This document shows positions 26,627 to 35,954 of a DNA stretch of 56,982 nt, piece after piece. The translations under genes were made by a program, and so were the position numbers. Below the pieces are notes generated by a model. That model was given only the letters and a program-made list of their open reading frames with translations. It was not told the origin of the DNA and made no database searches. Every line of letters starts with the position of its first letter. The first letter of the stretch is position 1. The stretch lies in the NCBI GenBank assembly GCA_020049465.1, contig JAIFKS010000098.1:1-56982 (forward strand). Direction: 5' to 3'. The stretch comes from a bacterium. Lineage in GTDB: Bacteria > Krumholzibacteriota > Krumholzibacteriia > LZORAL124-64-63.

Positions 26627-28870
26627 ATGAAAAAGTCCGCCATCAGAATGTTCTGCCTGCTCGCGTCATTGGCCATGCCGTTGGTCGCCAGCGCCCAGAT
26701 CACATCCGTGGCCAGCGGCAGCTGGACCGCCGGTGCCACCTGGTCGGGCGGAGTGCCCCCGACGACCGTCGATAACGTTCTGATCGACGCCGGCCATACC
26801 GTCTCGGTCGATGACGCGGCCGCGGTCTGCCACAGCATCTCCTTCGGCGGGGTCAACGCCCTGATCGACATGAACCCGAACGCGCTGCTGACGGTGTACG
26901 GCGACATCACGCTGTTCAGCACGACCCAGATCGCGTTCTCGGCCGGCTGGTCGGCGACCAGCGCCTTCATCAAGTTCGCCGGTCCCGAAGTGCAGACCCT
27001 GCGGGGCTGGAGCACCACCGGCGGTTCGACGTCCTTCCGCGATGTGATCATCGACAAGGACGGCGGCATGGTCACCACCGACGGCACGGGCATGCGGCTG
27101 GGCATCCAGAACAGCCTGGACATCGTCAACGGCGTCTTCGAACTCGCGGTCCAGGACGACATCGAGGGCCGCTGGGCCTCGAGCGGCGTCTTTACCAGTG
27201 CGACGCTGCCGAACGTGACGGTCCGCAGCGGCGGCGAATTCACGATGGTTGACGGCGACGGCGCCCACCACATCCGCAGCGGCTACATCACGGCGACCGC
27301 GACGCACCTGCCCATCGGCAAGTTCACCGTTTACGGTAAGGCCACGTTCGTCGACGCCAGCACCTACAAAATGAATTTCTCGGGTGTGGATGTCGAGAGC
27401 GGCGGCAAGATCATCACCAGCGTGGAGATGGGCGGCGGCGAGTTCGATTGCGGAGCGGTGCACATCAAGCCGGGCGGCGAGCTGGAAAACTACACCACCT
27501 CCGACATCTGGGGTCCGAGCGTGTCCCTGACGCTGGACGCGGCCGGCCTGATCGACACGAAATCCGCTTCGACGCTGTTCCCGGTGAGCTTCGTCAACAA
27601 CGGCACCGTGCGCTATTCGCGCGACGGGTTGACGGACCAGTCGGTCGTGGCCATGAACTACACCAATCTGGAGATCAGCTTCGACATCGACAACGTCAAG
27701 ATCCTCGACCTGACCGGCGACTTCGCCGTCAGCGACACGCTGAAAGTCGACAACTCCGCGACCCTGCAGCTGACGGCGGCGGCGCCGCAGACGCTGACGG
27801 TCGGCCAGGTCATGTACCTGACGAGCGGCCAGTTGAACAACAGCAACGCCAATGCGGTCCTGACGCTGGCGGACGGCGCGCTGGTCCAGCGCGCGACCGG
27901 CACGATTGCCGCCGCGCCCGCGTTCGCGGGCCAGGTCGACCTGCGCTACACGAGCACGGCGCTGGCCGTGACGACGGGACCGGAAGTGCCGGCCGCTGAC
28001 GGCGTGCTGCGTGCCTTCACGCTCTCGGGCGACCAGGGCGTGACGCTGGGCTCGAACCTGCTGGTCGGCGGCGCGTGCGCGATCTCCGGCAGCGACCTGT
28101 CGACGGGTGCCTACGGCGTGACGCTGGGCGCCGGCGCGACGCTGGTGGAGTCGCCGGGCACGACGGTGCACGGTACGGTCCAGGCGACACGCACGGTGGC
28201 GCAGTCGGCGGCCGAATCGTTCGGCGGCATCGGGCTGGACCTGACGGCGGCCGGCGCGGCCCCCGGCGTGACGACCGTGACGCGGACCACCGGGTTGGCC
28301 CTGGACGTCAACGGCACCAGCGGCATCGAGCGCTCCTTCGCCGTCGCGGCGGCCAACAACGCCGGGCTGGACGCCACGTTAATCTTCCACTACGACGAGT
28401 CCGAACTGGCCGGCACGGCCGAGTCCACGCTGGAGCCGTTCACGGCCCCGGCGGTCGGCACGACCTGGACCAAGGTGACCGGTACGCTGGACGAGTCGGG
28501 CAACACGTTGACGGTTCCCGGGCTGGTCTCGGTGGCGCGGTTGACGCTGCGTGCCGGCTACGTCAGCGGCGTCGGCGGCGATGTGGTCGCGGCGCGCACG
28601 GGCTTCGTCTCGCTGTACCCGAACCCGTTCAATCCGACCACCCACGTGACGTTCGACCTGGCGAAGACCGGTCCCGTCGACGTGGCGATCTACGACGTGC
28701 GCGGCCAGCTGGTGCAGAAGCTGGCTTCCGGAACGATGAACAGCGGCCGGTACGACCTGGTGTGGCAGGGCCAGGACGACGCCGGTCGGGCCGTGGCTTC
28801 CGGCGTGTACTTCTGCCGGCTGGCCGCCGACGGCGACGTGCAGTCCAGGAAGATGATCCTGGCAAGGTAG
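26627..28870 (+). CDS. Secreted G8-like surface protein with FlgD-like C-terminus
   Basis: ATG 26627 has GGAGG 9 bases upstream and a good signal peptide (MFCLLASLAMPLVASAQ). An upstream in-frame ATG at 26495 would bury that signal behind 44 residues and is rejected. The 747-residue protein begins with a G8-like segment (SVASGSWTAGATWSGGVPP, then DNVLIDAGHTVSVDD) followed by a beta-rich body. The C-terminal FlgD-like module contains YPNPFNPTTHVTF and DVAIYDVRGQLVQKL. The next gene is a close paralog over nearly the whole body (for example FSAGWSATSAFIKFAGP against FSAGWSATSAYIKFAGP). Its function is unknown; an adhesive or matrix role fits. Confidence 0.86.
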   Translation: MKKSAIRMFCLLASLAMPLVASAQITSVASGSWTAGATWSGGVPPTTVDNVLIDAGHTVSVDDAAAVCHSISFGGVNALIDMNPNALLTVYGDITLFSTTQIAFSAGWSATSAFIKFAGPEVQTLRGWSTTGGSTSFRDVIIDKDGGMVTTDGTGMRLGIQNSLDIVNGVFELAVQDDIEGRWASSGVFTSATLPNVTVRSGGEFTMVDGDGAHHIRSGYITATATHLPIGKFTVYGKATFVDASTYKMNFSGVDVESGGKIITSVEMGGGEFDCGAVHIKPGGELENYTTSDIWGPSVSLTLDAAGLIDTKSASTLFPVSFVNNGTVRYSRDGLTDQSVVAMNYTNLEISFDIDNVKILDLTGDFAVSDTLKVDNSATLQLTAAAPQTLTVGQVMYLTSGQLNNSNANAVLTLADGALVQRATGTIAAAPAFAGQVDLRYTSTALAVTTGPEVPAADGVLRAFTLSGDQGVTLGSNLLVGGACAISGSDLSTGAYGVTLGAGATLVESPGTTVHGTVQATRTVAQSAAESFGGIGLDLTAAGAAPGVTTVTRTTGLALDVNGTSGIERSFAVAAANNAGLDATLIFHYDESELAGTAESTLEPFTAPAVGTTWTKVTGTLDESGNTLTVPGLVSVARLTLRAGYVSGVGGDVVAARTGFVSLYPNPFNPTTHVTFDLAKTGPVDVAIYDVRGQLVQKLASGTMNSGRYDLVWQGQDDAGRAVASGVYFCRLAADGDVQSRKMILAR

Positions 28871-28931
28871 ACACAACAGCGCCCCCTGGGCGGGAACGCA
28901 TCCAAGGTCATCGAGTCCGGAGGATATGAAG

Positions 28932-31439
28932 ATGAAGAGAACATCCATTGCCCTGCTGGTGCTGCTCCTGGCGACGCTGCCGGGCGCGGCCAGTGCCCTG
29001 GTCGCGTCCGCGGCCAGCGGCAGTTGGACCACCGGCGCGACGTGGGTCGGCGGCGTGGCGCCGACGAGCGACGACGACGTCCTGATCGCCGCCGGACACA
29101 CGATCGCGGTGGACGGCACGACCGGCGTCTGCCGTAACATCACGTTCGGCGGCACGACCGGCCTTATCAAGATGAACGCGAACGGCATGCTGACGGTCTA
29201 CGGCGACATCACGCTGTTCAGTACCACTCATGTCGCATTCTCGGCGGGCTGGTCGGCGACCAGCGCCTATATCAAGTTCGCCGGCCCGGCCGTGCAGACC
29301 CTGCGCGGCTGGAGCACGAGCGGCGGCTCGACCTCGTTCCGTGACGTCATCATCGACAAGGACGGCGGCAAGGTGACGACCGCCGGCAACAACATGCGGC
29401 TGGGTATCCAGAACAGTCTGGAGATCGTCAACGGCGTGTTCGAGTTGGCGGGCGACGACGATATCGAAGGACGCTTCGCTTCAACCGGCAACTACACCAG
29501 CAGCAGCACCAGCCAGTCCAACCTGCCCAACGTGACGATCCGCAGCGGCGGCGAATTCGTCCTGGTCGGCAGCGGCGCCCACCATATGAGGAGCGGGAGC
29601 CTGGCCTCGCCCCTGACCCAGTATCCGATCGGCGTGTTCACGATCCAGGGCAAGGCGACGTTCATCAACGCCAGCACCATCAGGATCAATCTCTTCGGGG
29701 TCAACGTCGAGAACGGCGGCAAGATCGTCACGAGCACGAGCATGTCGCCCAAACTGTTCGAATGCGGAGCCCTGCGCATCAAGCCGGGCGGCGAGCTGGA
29801 GAACTACACGACGTCGGACATCTGGGGGGCGAATGCTTCCGTGACGCTCGATGCCGGCGGCCTGTTCGACACGAAGTCGTCGACCACGGCATTCCCCGCG
29901 GCCTTCGTCAACAACGGCACGGTCCGGTACTCGCGCGAGGGCTCGATCCAGACGATCGCCGGCATGAACTACGCGAGCCTCCAGGTCAGCCTCGATCCGG
30001 TCAATCCCAAGGTCTGGGATCTGGCCGGAAGCTACGCCGTCAACGACACGCTGAGGGTGGACAACACCGCCATCATGCAGCTGACGGCGGCCGCGCCGCA
30101 GGCGTTGACGGTCGGCAAGGTGCTCTACCTGGCGAGCGGTCAACTGGACAACAGCAACGCCAATGCCGTGCTGACGATGGCTGACGGCGCGCTGATCCAG
30201 CGCGCAACGGGCTCCCTGGTCGTCGCGCCCGCCTTCGCGGGTCAGGTGGACCTGAGCTACACGAGTTCGGCGTTGTCCGTGACCACGGGCCCCGAAGTGC
30301 CGGCGGCCGCGGGCGTGCTCCGGGCGTTCACGCTTTCGGGAGATCAGGGCGTTACCCTGGATGTGGACCTGCTGGTCGGCGGTGCGTGCACGATCTCGGG
30401 CAGCGACCTGACGACGGGCGCCTATGGCGTGACGCTGGGCTCCGGCGCGACGCTGGTGGAGTCGCCGGGCGCGACGATCATCGGGTCGGTCCGCGCGTCA
30501 CGTACGGTGGCGCAGTCGACGGTCGAGGCGTTCGGCGGCATCGGTCTGGAATTGACGGCTGCCGGCGCCGAGCCGGGCCAGACGGAGGTTATCCGCACCA
30601 CGCTGCCGAATCCCGGCAAGTCGTCGTCCGAAGGGATCCTGCGCTCGTTCGACGTCACGGCCGCGAACAACAACGGTCTTGATGCCACGGTGGTGTTCCG
30701 CTATGACGAGTCCGAGTTGAACGGCATCCAGGAATCGTCGCTGGTCCTGTTCTCGGATACCGGCAGCGGCTGGACACAGGTCGGTTCGTTCCTGGACGAC
30801 ACGGCGAACACGGTCACGGCGACCGGTCTGCTGTCCTGCATGCAGCTGACGCTCGGCGCCGAGGGCGTCGTGGCCAACTTCCTGGCCGATTCGGCGGCGG
30901 TTCTGCGCGGATCGGTCGTGGAAGTGACGTGGAGCACGGCCTGGCCGGCCGACGCGGCGAGCTTCGCGGTCTACCGTACGGCGGACGCCGGCGGGCAGGA
31001 ACTGCGCCTCGGGGCGGCCGTCGTCGGCTCCGGTTCTTCCTCCTTCTCGATCAGCGATGCGTCCGGTGAACCCGGCGCGACATATCGTTATCGTGTCGAG
31101 GTTCAGGAAGGGACGACATCCTGGGTGCTGTTCGAGACCGGCGCGATCGAGATCCAGCGGCCGCTCCTGCGCCTGGCGCAGAACCAGCCGAATCCGTTCA
31201 ACCCGCAGACCGCGATCGCGTTCAGCCTGCCGAAGGCCGGACATGTGGTCCTGGACATCTTCGACATCTCCGGTCGGCGGATTGCCCGCCTGGTCGATGG
31301 CGTGATGACGGCCGGGACGCACACCGAGGTGTGGACGGGCCAGGACGACGCCGGCAACCGCGTCGCCAGCGGCACCTACTTCTATCGGCTGGATGCGGAC
31401 GGCGCCGGGCTGGTCCGCAAGATGGTCCTGCTCAAGTAG
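28932..31439 (+). CDS. Secreted G8-like surface protein with FlgD-like C-terminus, tandem paralog
   Basis: Of two close ATGs I choose 28932, 8 bases after GGAGG; ATG 28926 is only 2 bases away from it. The 835-residue product has a signal peptide (IALLVLLLATLPGAASA), the same G8-like start (SAASGSWTTGATWVGGVAPTS) and body as the preceding gene, then an extra Ig-like stretch (about 640-745) seen also in the 1163-residue protein, and a FlgD-like end (NQPNPFNPQTAIAFSL). It thus looks like a mosaic of its two upstream relatives. A gap of only 61 bp suggests cotranscription with the preceding gene. Confidence 0.86.
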   Translation: MKRTSIALLVLLLATLPGAASALVASAASGSWTTGATWVGGVAPTSDDDVLIAAGHTIAVDGTTGVCRNITFGGTTGLIKMNANGMLTVYGDITLFSTTHVAFSAGWSATSAYIKFAGPAVQTLRGWSTSGGSTSFRDVIIDKDGGKVTTAGNNMRLGIQNSLEIVNGVFELAGDDDIEGRFASTGNYTSSSTSQSNLPNVTIRSGGEFVLVGSGAHHMRSGSLASPLTQYPIGVFTIQGKATFINASTIRINLFGVNVENGGKIVTSTSMSPKLFECGALRIKPGGELENYTTSDIWGANASVTLDAGGLFDTKSSTTAFPAAFVNNGTVRYSREGSIQTIAGMNYASLQVSLDPVNPKVWDLAGSYAVNDTLRVDNTAIMQLTAAAPQALTVGKVLYLASGQLDNSNANAVLTMADGALIQRATGSLVVAPAFAGQVDLSYTSSALSVTTGPEVPAAAGVLRAFTLSGDQGVTLDVDLLVGGACTISGSDLTTGAYGVTLGSGATLVESPGATIIGSVRASRTVAQSTVEAFGGIGLELTAAGAEPGQTEVIRTTLPNPGKSSSEGILRSFDVTAANNNGLDATVVFRYDESELNGIQESSLVLFSDTGSGWTQVGSFLDDTANTVTATGLLSCMQLTLGAEGVVANFLADSAAVLRGSVVEVTWSTAWPADAASFAVYRTADAGGQELRLGAAVVGSGSSSFSISDASGEPGATYRYRVEVQEGTTSWVLFETGAIEIQRPLLRLAQNQPNPFNPQTAIAFSLPKAGHVVLDIFDISGRRIARLVDGVMTAGTHTEVWTGQDDAGNRVASGTYFYRLDADGAGLVRKMVLLK

Positions 31440-31487
31440 AGGGCCGGCCCGGGGGCCGTCCAGCGGGCGGGTGACAGACAGTACGGC

Positions 31488-31528
31488 GATTGCCGGGTGG
31501 CGGTACGTGACGACCGCACCCGGCAATC
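31488..31528. repeat. Long bulged hairpin between surface-protein genes
   Basis: GATTGCCGGGTGGCGGT pairs with ACCGCACCCGGCAATC across an 8-base loop with one bulged G. There is no T-run. It could be an intrinsic terminator of the gene ending at 31439 or an mRNA-processing element before GTG 31571. Confidence 0.55.
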
Positions 31529-31570
31529 CCGACAACGGCGGGCCACTGCCGCCCCTGCAAGGAGTTCGTT

Positions 31571-32878
31571 GTGAAGAAGCACGGCGTCGTGATCGGCACT
31601 TTCCTGTTCCTGCTTGCGGTCACCGGGGCCAATGCCCAGGTCTACCAGAGCGGGGACCTTGTGGCCCACATCGACGCCATCATCGGATCCATGCCGACGA
31701 CGGTGGGCGGCGGCGACTACCTGCAGCCGAATCTGACGTCGCGCCAGTTGTGGCGCGAGATGATCGACCACATCCTGGCCGGCGAGTACGACCTGGCTCA
31801 TGCCGACGCCCTGACCAAGAACTACCAGGTGGTCATCTGGACCGATACGGCCAGCGCGGGCAATCCCGTACACGTCGTGCTGGAAAGGACCCCGACAGCC
31901 ACCGCCCGGTTCTGGGGCACCTATATCTTCAACACGGACCCGCTGCGGCAGCACCTGGTGATCCAGTGCCCGCATCCGGTCTACGACACGAACACCGGTT
32001 ACCAGAGCATCCGCATGTACCGGACCACGGCCGCCCGCGCCTATTTCGTTTCGGGAACGCATCGCTGCAACGGCACGTCGTATTCGCCCTGCGACGGCAC
32101 GACCACCGCCTGCAGCAGCAGTTCGGAACCCTTCCGTTACTCGGACATGGCCCATGTGGTGGATGCGGTTTTCCAGGTCACGACCGAGGCGATGCTCGAC
32201 AACGACGCCTCGCTGCTCATCGTGCAGCCACACGGTTTCGCCCAGTCTGTCGGTGAACCCGATCTCGTGATCAGCAACGGCACCACGTCCTGGCCCAGCG
32301 GGCCGGACTATGCCTCGGCCGTCGCCGCGGCCATCGAGGCGATCGATGGGACGCTGGACGCCAATGTCGTTCACGTCAACCCGGCCGCGAGCGACCTGTG
32401 GGGCACGACCAATACCCAGGGCCGCCTGCTCAACGGCAGCCCGGATCCGTGCGGGACCCCGGACAGCACGCCGACCGGCGCGTTCATCCACGTCGAGCAG
32501 GCGCGGATCGGACTGCGTGACACGCAGACCAACTGGATGAAACTGACGAATGCCGTCGCCGCCGCCATTCCCGTGGATGTGAGTGCGGTCCCCGGCGATT
32601 TCTTCGCGCCGGGCAAGGGGATCTCCATCGTCAACACCTATGCCAACCCCTTCCACGGGCGCACCAGGGTCGAGTTCAGTGTGGGACGTTCCGGCCCGGT
32701 GGAGATGGAAGTCTACGACATCGCCGGTCGGCGCGTCATGCACACCGAGGTCGGGAGCTATGACGCCGGTGTGCACGGCCTCGAGTGGAACGCCGAACAG
32801 CTTCCGGCGGGAACGTACATTCTGAGATTGCGACAGGGCGACAGGAGCGACAGCCGTCGCTGCCTGCTGTTGCGCTAA
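31571..32878 (+). CDS. Secreted protein of unknown family with FlgD-like C-terminus
   Basis: GTG 31571 follows AAGGAG by 6 bases. The 435-residue product has a signal peptide (VVIGTFLFLLAVTGANAQ). A globular domain of about 320 residues has conserved-looking motifs (PHPVYDTNTGYQSIRMYRTT, YFVSGTHRCNGTSYSPCDG, FRYSDMAHVVDAVF, LLIVQPHGFAQ). The His, Asp and Arg spacing loosely recalls metal-dependent amidohydrolases such as N-formylglutamate amidohydrolase, but I cannot establish that. The C-terminal 85 residues are a FlgD-like module (TYANPFHGRTRVEFSV, EVYDIAGRRVM). Confidence 0.8.
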   Translation: MKKHGVVIGTFLFLLAVTGANAQVYQSGDLVAHIDAIIGSMPTTVGGGDYLQPNLTSRQLWREMIDHILAGEYDLAHADALTKNYQVVIWTDTASAGNPVHVVLERTPTATARFWGTYIFNTDPLRQHLVIQCPHPVYDTNTGYQSIRMYRTTAARAYFVSGTHRCNGTSYSPCDGTTTACSSSSEPFRYSDMAHVVDAVFQVTTEAMLDNDASLLIVQPHGFAQSVGEPDLVISNGTTSWPSGPDYASAVAAAIEAIDGTLDANVVHVNPAASDLWGTTNTQGRLLNGSPDPCGTPDSTPTGAFIHVEQARIGLRDTQTNWMKLTNAVAAAIPVDVSAVPGDFFAPGKGISIVNTYANPFHGRTRVEFSVGRSGPVEMEVYDIAGRRVMHTEVGSYDAGVHGLEWNAEQLPAGTYILRLRQGDRSDSRRCLLLR

Positions 32879-32893
32879 CGGGAACCGCCGCCG

Positions 32894-33043
32894 CTAGAGC
32901 ACGCGGCGACCCTGGATAACGCGGATGAGAACCGCGACGATCGCGAGCACGAGCAGGATGTGGATGAACCCGCCCATGGTGTAGGACGTCACCAGTCCGA
33001 GCAGCCAGAGCACGAGCAGGACGAAGAAGATGGTCCAAAGCAT
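32894..33043 (-). CDS. Small membrane protein, lmo0937/DUF5670 family
   Basis: ATG 33041-33043, with GAGGTG just upstream, gives a 49-residue protein starting MLWTIFFVLLVLWLLGLVTS and ending RVIQGRRVL. Two membrane helices with a YTMGGFIHILL centre are the signature of the lmo0937 family of small membrane proteins, found widely and often stress-induced. The function is unknown. It is convergent with the preceding rightward gene. Confidence 0.85.
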   Translation of the reverse strand: MLWTIFFVLLVLWLLGLVTSYTMGGFIHILLVLAIVAVLIRVIQGRRVL

Positions 33044-33069
33044 TTCGCACCTCGAGGTCGGGTCCCGCG

Positions 33070-33102
33070 GGTGAGGGGTGCCGGGAGGCGGCACCTCTCA
33101 CC
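33070..33102 (-). terminator. Hairpin downstream of the FG-GAP gene
   Basis: A 13-bp stem with one G-U pair and a 7-base loop lies about 70 bp after the leftward stop at 33170 and before the small membrane protein gene. It has no T-run. It could also fold in the leader of the next gene. Confidence 0.4.
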
Positions 33103-33169
33103 GGGCGTGGCCAGTGGTGGATCATCCGGACGGCAGTGAGCCTGACGTCGGATCCGCTTGCACAATCGA

Positions 33170-34666
33170 CTACTTCACGAGCACGATCGACTGCGCCGTC
33201 CGCCCGGCAGGCGATGCCGGGACGACGTGATAGACACCGGAGGCCGCCGCGGCGCCTCCGTCATCCAGACCGTTCCAGGCCAGGGTGGCCGGACCGTCCG
33301 TGGTGATGCCGGACCAGAGTTCGCGCACGAGGCGCCCCTGCAGGTCGTAGATGCGAAGCGACGCCGGTACGGCGCCGGGCGCGGTGAAGGTCACGCTCAC
33401 GCGCGCATTGAAGGGGTTGGGCGATGCGGACAGCGCCATCCCTGGCACCGGCAGCGGGACCGCACTGATGAACGCGGCCTCGTTCAGCCAGGCGCGGACA
33501 GGCGGGTTGTCGATGTAGTCGCATCCGGCCAGGTCCGGCCGTCCGTCGGCATTCAGGTCCCCGACGACCATGTTGTGCGAGGAAGTGGACGCGAGCACCT
33601 GGCGCGTGAATGCGGCGGCGGCGCCGCCGTTCAGGTAGACTTCGAGATTGGGGCCGGTCACGGCGGTGTGCATCTGCGCGGTCACGACGTCGAGCCAGCC
33701 GTCGGCATTCAGGTCCGTCAGGATGAGGCTGTGGTAGTGGTCGGCCGAGGTGCGGAGCACCGTCCGCGTCCAGAAACCGGTCAGCGGGTCGGCGGGCGCT
33801 TTCAGCCACGCGATCTCGCCGCTGGTTTCGGCGGGCGTCACCACGATGTCGAGCCGACCGTCGCCGTTCAGATCGGCGGCTTCGACCTTCATCATCTGTC
33901 CCAGGCGGCCGGAATCGTAGACGTACACAGGCCACACCGCGGTCATGATGTCGCCTGCCGGCGAGCGGTGCCATTGGCCACTGGTGATCAGGTCCGGTCT
34001 CCCGTCCCCGTCCAGGTCGGCAAGGTCCAGACCTTCGCCGCCCGACGTGGCCAGTGATCGGGCGCTCCAGGTGGTGCCGTTGTTCCGGTAGACGTACATC
34101 GTGCCGTTCAGCGGATGACCGATCACGTCGAGATCCCCGTCGGCATCAAGATCGCCGACTTCCACGTCATGGGTGTACATGCCGCCGGAGGCGCCGATCA
34201 GGCGGCGGGTCCACAACTGGCCGGCATTCTGGTTCTCGAACCAGTAGACGCCGGCCGTGCCGTCGGGAACGACGATGTCGACATCGCCGTCACCATCGAG
34301 GTCGACCGCTTCCATGTCCGTCGTGAACTCGACGTTGGCGGCCGCGATCACCATGGGCGTCCAGGCAGGCGAACAGTACCAGGCGAGATTGTCGCCGCCG
34401 ACGGCCAGGTCGTTCCGGCCGTCGCCGTCGAAGTCGGCGATCGCCTTGCAGTCGCCCGAGTCCTGGCTTGCGACCATCTGCTCGAGATAGTCCAGGGTCT
34501 CGGAGGCAGCGCTCCGTGCCGTCAGGGCGACGGTCGCCACGGTCAGCGTGGTCGACACCAGCGCCAGGATGAACGCCCGCTCCAGACGCCGCGGTTGCGG
34601 CCGGATGCCCACGCGGGTTGCGGTTCGGCGCGAGCCGTGGCGGCGTTCCTTCTGATCCGTATCCAT
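33170..34666 (-). CDS. Exported FG-GAP/VCBS-repeat protein with FlgD-like C-terminus
   Basis: ATG 34664-34666 has GGGGAGA 6 bases upstream; a longer open frame to 34771 lacks such a site. The 498-residue protein has a basic N-terminus and one hydrophobic export segment (FILALVSTTLTVATVALTA). Six or more repeats follow, carrying calcium-binding type D-x-D-x-D loops (IADFDGDGRNDLAVGG, AVDLDGDGDVDIVVP, VGDLDADGDLDVIG, LADLDGDGRPDLITSG). This is an integrin-like FG-GAP beta-propeller. The last 80 residues are the FlgD-like module (SASPNPFNARVSVTF). A surface or secreted binding protein is likely. Confidence 0.87.
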   Translation of the reverse strand: MDTDQKERRHGSRRTATRVGIRPQPRRLERAFILALVSTTLTVATVALTARSAASETLDYLEQMVASQDSGDCKAIADFDGDGRNDLAVGGDNLAWYCSPAWTPMVIAAANVEFTTDMEAVDLDGDGDVDIVVPDGTAGVYWFENQNAGQLWTRRLIGASGGMYTHDVEVGDLDADGDLDVIGHPLNGTMYVYRNNGTTWSARSLATSGGEGLDLADLDGDGRPDLITSGQWHRSPAGDIMTAVWPVYVYDSGRLGQMMKVEAADLNGDGRLDIVVTPAETSGEIAWLKAPADPLTGFWTRTVLRTSADHYHSLILTDLNADGWLDVVTAQMHTAVTGPNLEVYLNGGAAAAFTRQVLASTSSHNMVVGDLNADGRPDLAGCDYIDNPPVRAWLNEAAFISAVPLPVPGMALSASPNPFNARVSVTFTAPGAVPASLRIYDLQGRLVRELWSGITTDGPATLAWNGLDDGGAAAASGVYHVVPASPAGRTAQSIVLVK

Positions 34667-34980
34667 GTCGATTCTCCCCGGACTGAGCGGTTTGTTGCGG
34701 CGATGGTGCACATCTGCCTGACCGCAACACCCGGGCCGGGACGCAACTCGTTGGCGCAGATACGACAGCACTGGAAAATCGGGTGGGGGCAGCCATCAGA
34801 ACGGAAGTCACCCGATCAATACGGGGGTGCCCCCGCGCATACTGAGGGAATTGAAAACGATCTTCCGACTCATAAAAACACGCTGAGAGCACATTTCTGG
34901 TTCCCAGCAATGCCGTCCTGATGTTAACCACGGGCTGCTCAATGCCGCCGCTTCACGCCATCCGGGGAAAGTTGCACGCC
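34667..34980. other. Divergent intergenic region
   Basis: These 314 bp separate the FG-GAP protein from the ferredoxin. I see a short GC hairpin (GGGGGTGCCCCC near 34825) and an AT-richer stretch (TTGAAAACGATCTTCC...CATAAAAACAC, 34850-34885) that may hold the rightward promoter, but spacing to a -10 box is poor. Confidence 0.3.
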
Positions 34981-35235
34981 ATGCCCGTGATCAAGACGCG
35001 CTCCAGACAGCGCAACGCCATCGCCGGCGGCTCCATGGAGGCGGCCGCCGACCTCGGCGTGCTCTTCGGCTGCCACAGCGGCATCTGCGGCAAGTGCGCG
35101 ACGCGGGTCCTGTCGGGGCTCGGCAACCTGTCGGCCCCGACGGAGCAGGAGGCTGCCATGGGACTGGAGCCGGGATGCCGTCTGATGTGCCAGTGCCGCA
35201 TCCACAAGGGGACCGTCAAACTGGACCTCGAATAG
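34981..35235 (+). CDS. [2Fe-2S] ferredoxin-like protein
   Basis: From ATG 34981 (preceded by GGGGAAA) the protein has 84 residues and starts MPVIKTRSRQRNAIAGG. The cluster motif is GCHSGICGKCATRV (C-x4-C-x2-C) with the fourth cysteine in RLMCQCRI, the plant-type ferredoxin pattern. Upstream in-frame ATGs at 34921 and 34942 exist, but the added residues do not look like ferredoxin. It probably carries electrons for an unlinked enzyme; the next gene encodes a DUF4395 membrane protein and may be cotranscribed (48-bp gap). Confidence 0.82.
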   Translation: MPVIKTRSRQRNAIAGGSMEAAADLGVLFGCHSGICGKCATRVLSGLGNLSAPTEQEAAMGLEPGCRLMCQCRIHKGTVKLDLE

Positions 35236-35283
35236 AATCGAACAAGCGGCGGCAAAGCCGTGTGCGGAAAGGCCGGAACAACC

Positions 35284-35934
35284 ATGGAATACGCCAGAAA
35301 GCGACCCCGGTTCGGTGAACGGGTGGACGGCTACGATATCCCGGTGCTCAACGAGCGGGAGATCAGGGCCGCCTCCGGGATCCTGTTCGTCATGATGTTC
35401 GTCGCGATTCTCGTCGCGGTGCTCAAACACGATTTCCTGCTGCTGAAGTACGCCGTCACGATCTTCCTGGCGGACATCCTGATCCGTATCCTGGTCAGCC
35501 CGCGGTTCTCGCCGTCCCTGATCACCGGTCGCCTGATCGTCCGCAACCAGATGCCCGAGTACGTCGGGGCCGCGCAGAAGAAGTTCGCCTGGATCATCGG
35601 CGCTTTCCTGGCCTCGGTCATGTTCGCGCTGCAGGTTGTCGTCAATTCCTACAGCCCGATCACGGGTCTGATCTGCCTGGTCTGCCTGGTCTTCCTCTTC
35701 TGCGAGACGGCCTTCGGGATCTGCATCGGCTGCAAGGTGTACTCGCTGGTCTACCGCGAGCGGGCCCGGCACTGCCCGGGCGAGGTGTGCGATGCCGGCG
35801 CCCGGCACGCGATCCAGAAGACTTCGAAACTCCAGTTCGCGGTCGTTCTCGGCTTTCTGGTCTGCGCGACGGCGGCCGTCGTCGTGCTCCATGACGCCTA
35901 TCGCGTCGCTCCGCGCGAACTCTTCGGGGGATGA
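35284..35934 (+). CDS. DUF4395 family membrane protein
   Basis: The 216-residue protein from ATG 35284 has a cytosolic N-terminus with the family start (GYDIPVLNEREIRAASGILF), followed by four to five membrane helices. RILVSPRFSPSLI and FCETAFGICIGCKVYSLVYR are typical of DUF4395 proteins. The conserved CxxC-like GICIGC pair suggests redox or metal chemistry, and family members often accompany thioredoxin-like or sulfur-transfer proteins. The adjacent ferredoxin is consistent with a redox context. The function is unproven. Confidence 0.82.
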   Translation: MEYARKRPRFGERVDGYDIPVLNEREIRAASGILFVMMFVAILVAVLKHDFLLLKYAVTIFLADILIRILVSPRFSPSLITGRLIVRNQMPEYVGAAQKKFAWIIGAFLASVMFALQVVVNSYSPITGLICLVCLVFLFCETAFGICIGCKVYSLVYRERARHCPGEVCDAGARHAIQKTSKLQFAVVLGFLVCATAAVVVLHDAYRVAPRELFGG

Positions 35935-35954
35935 AGGGCGGACGTGAAGGGGAA

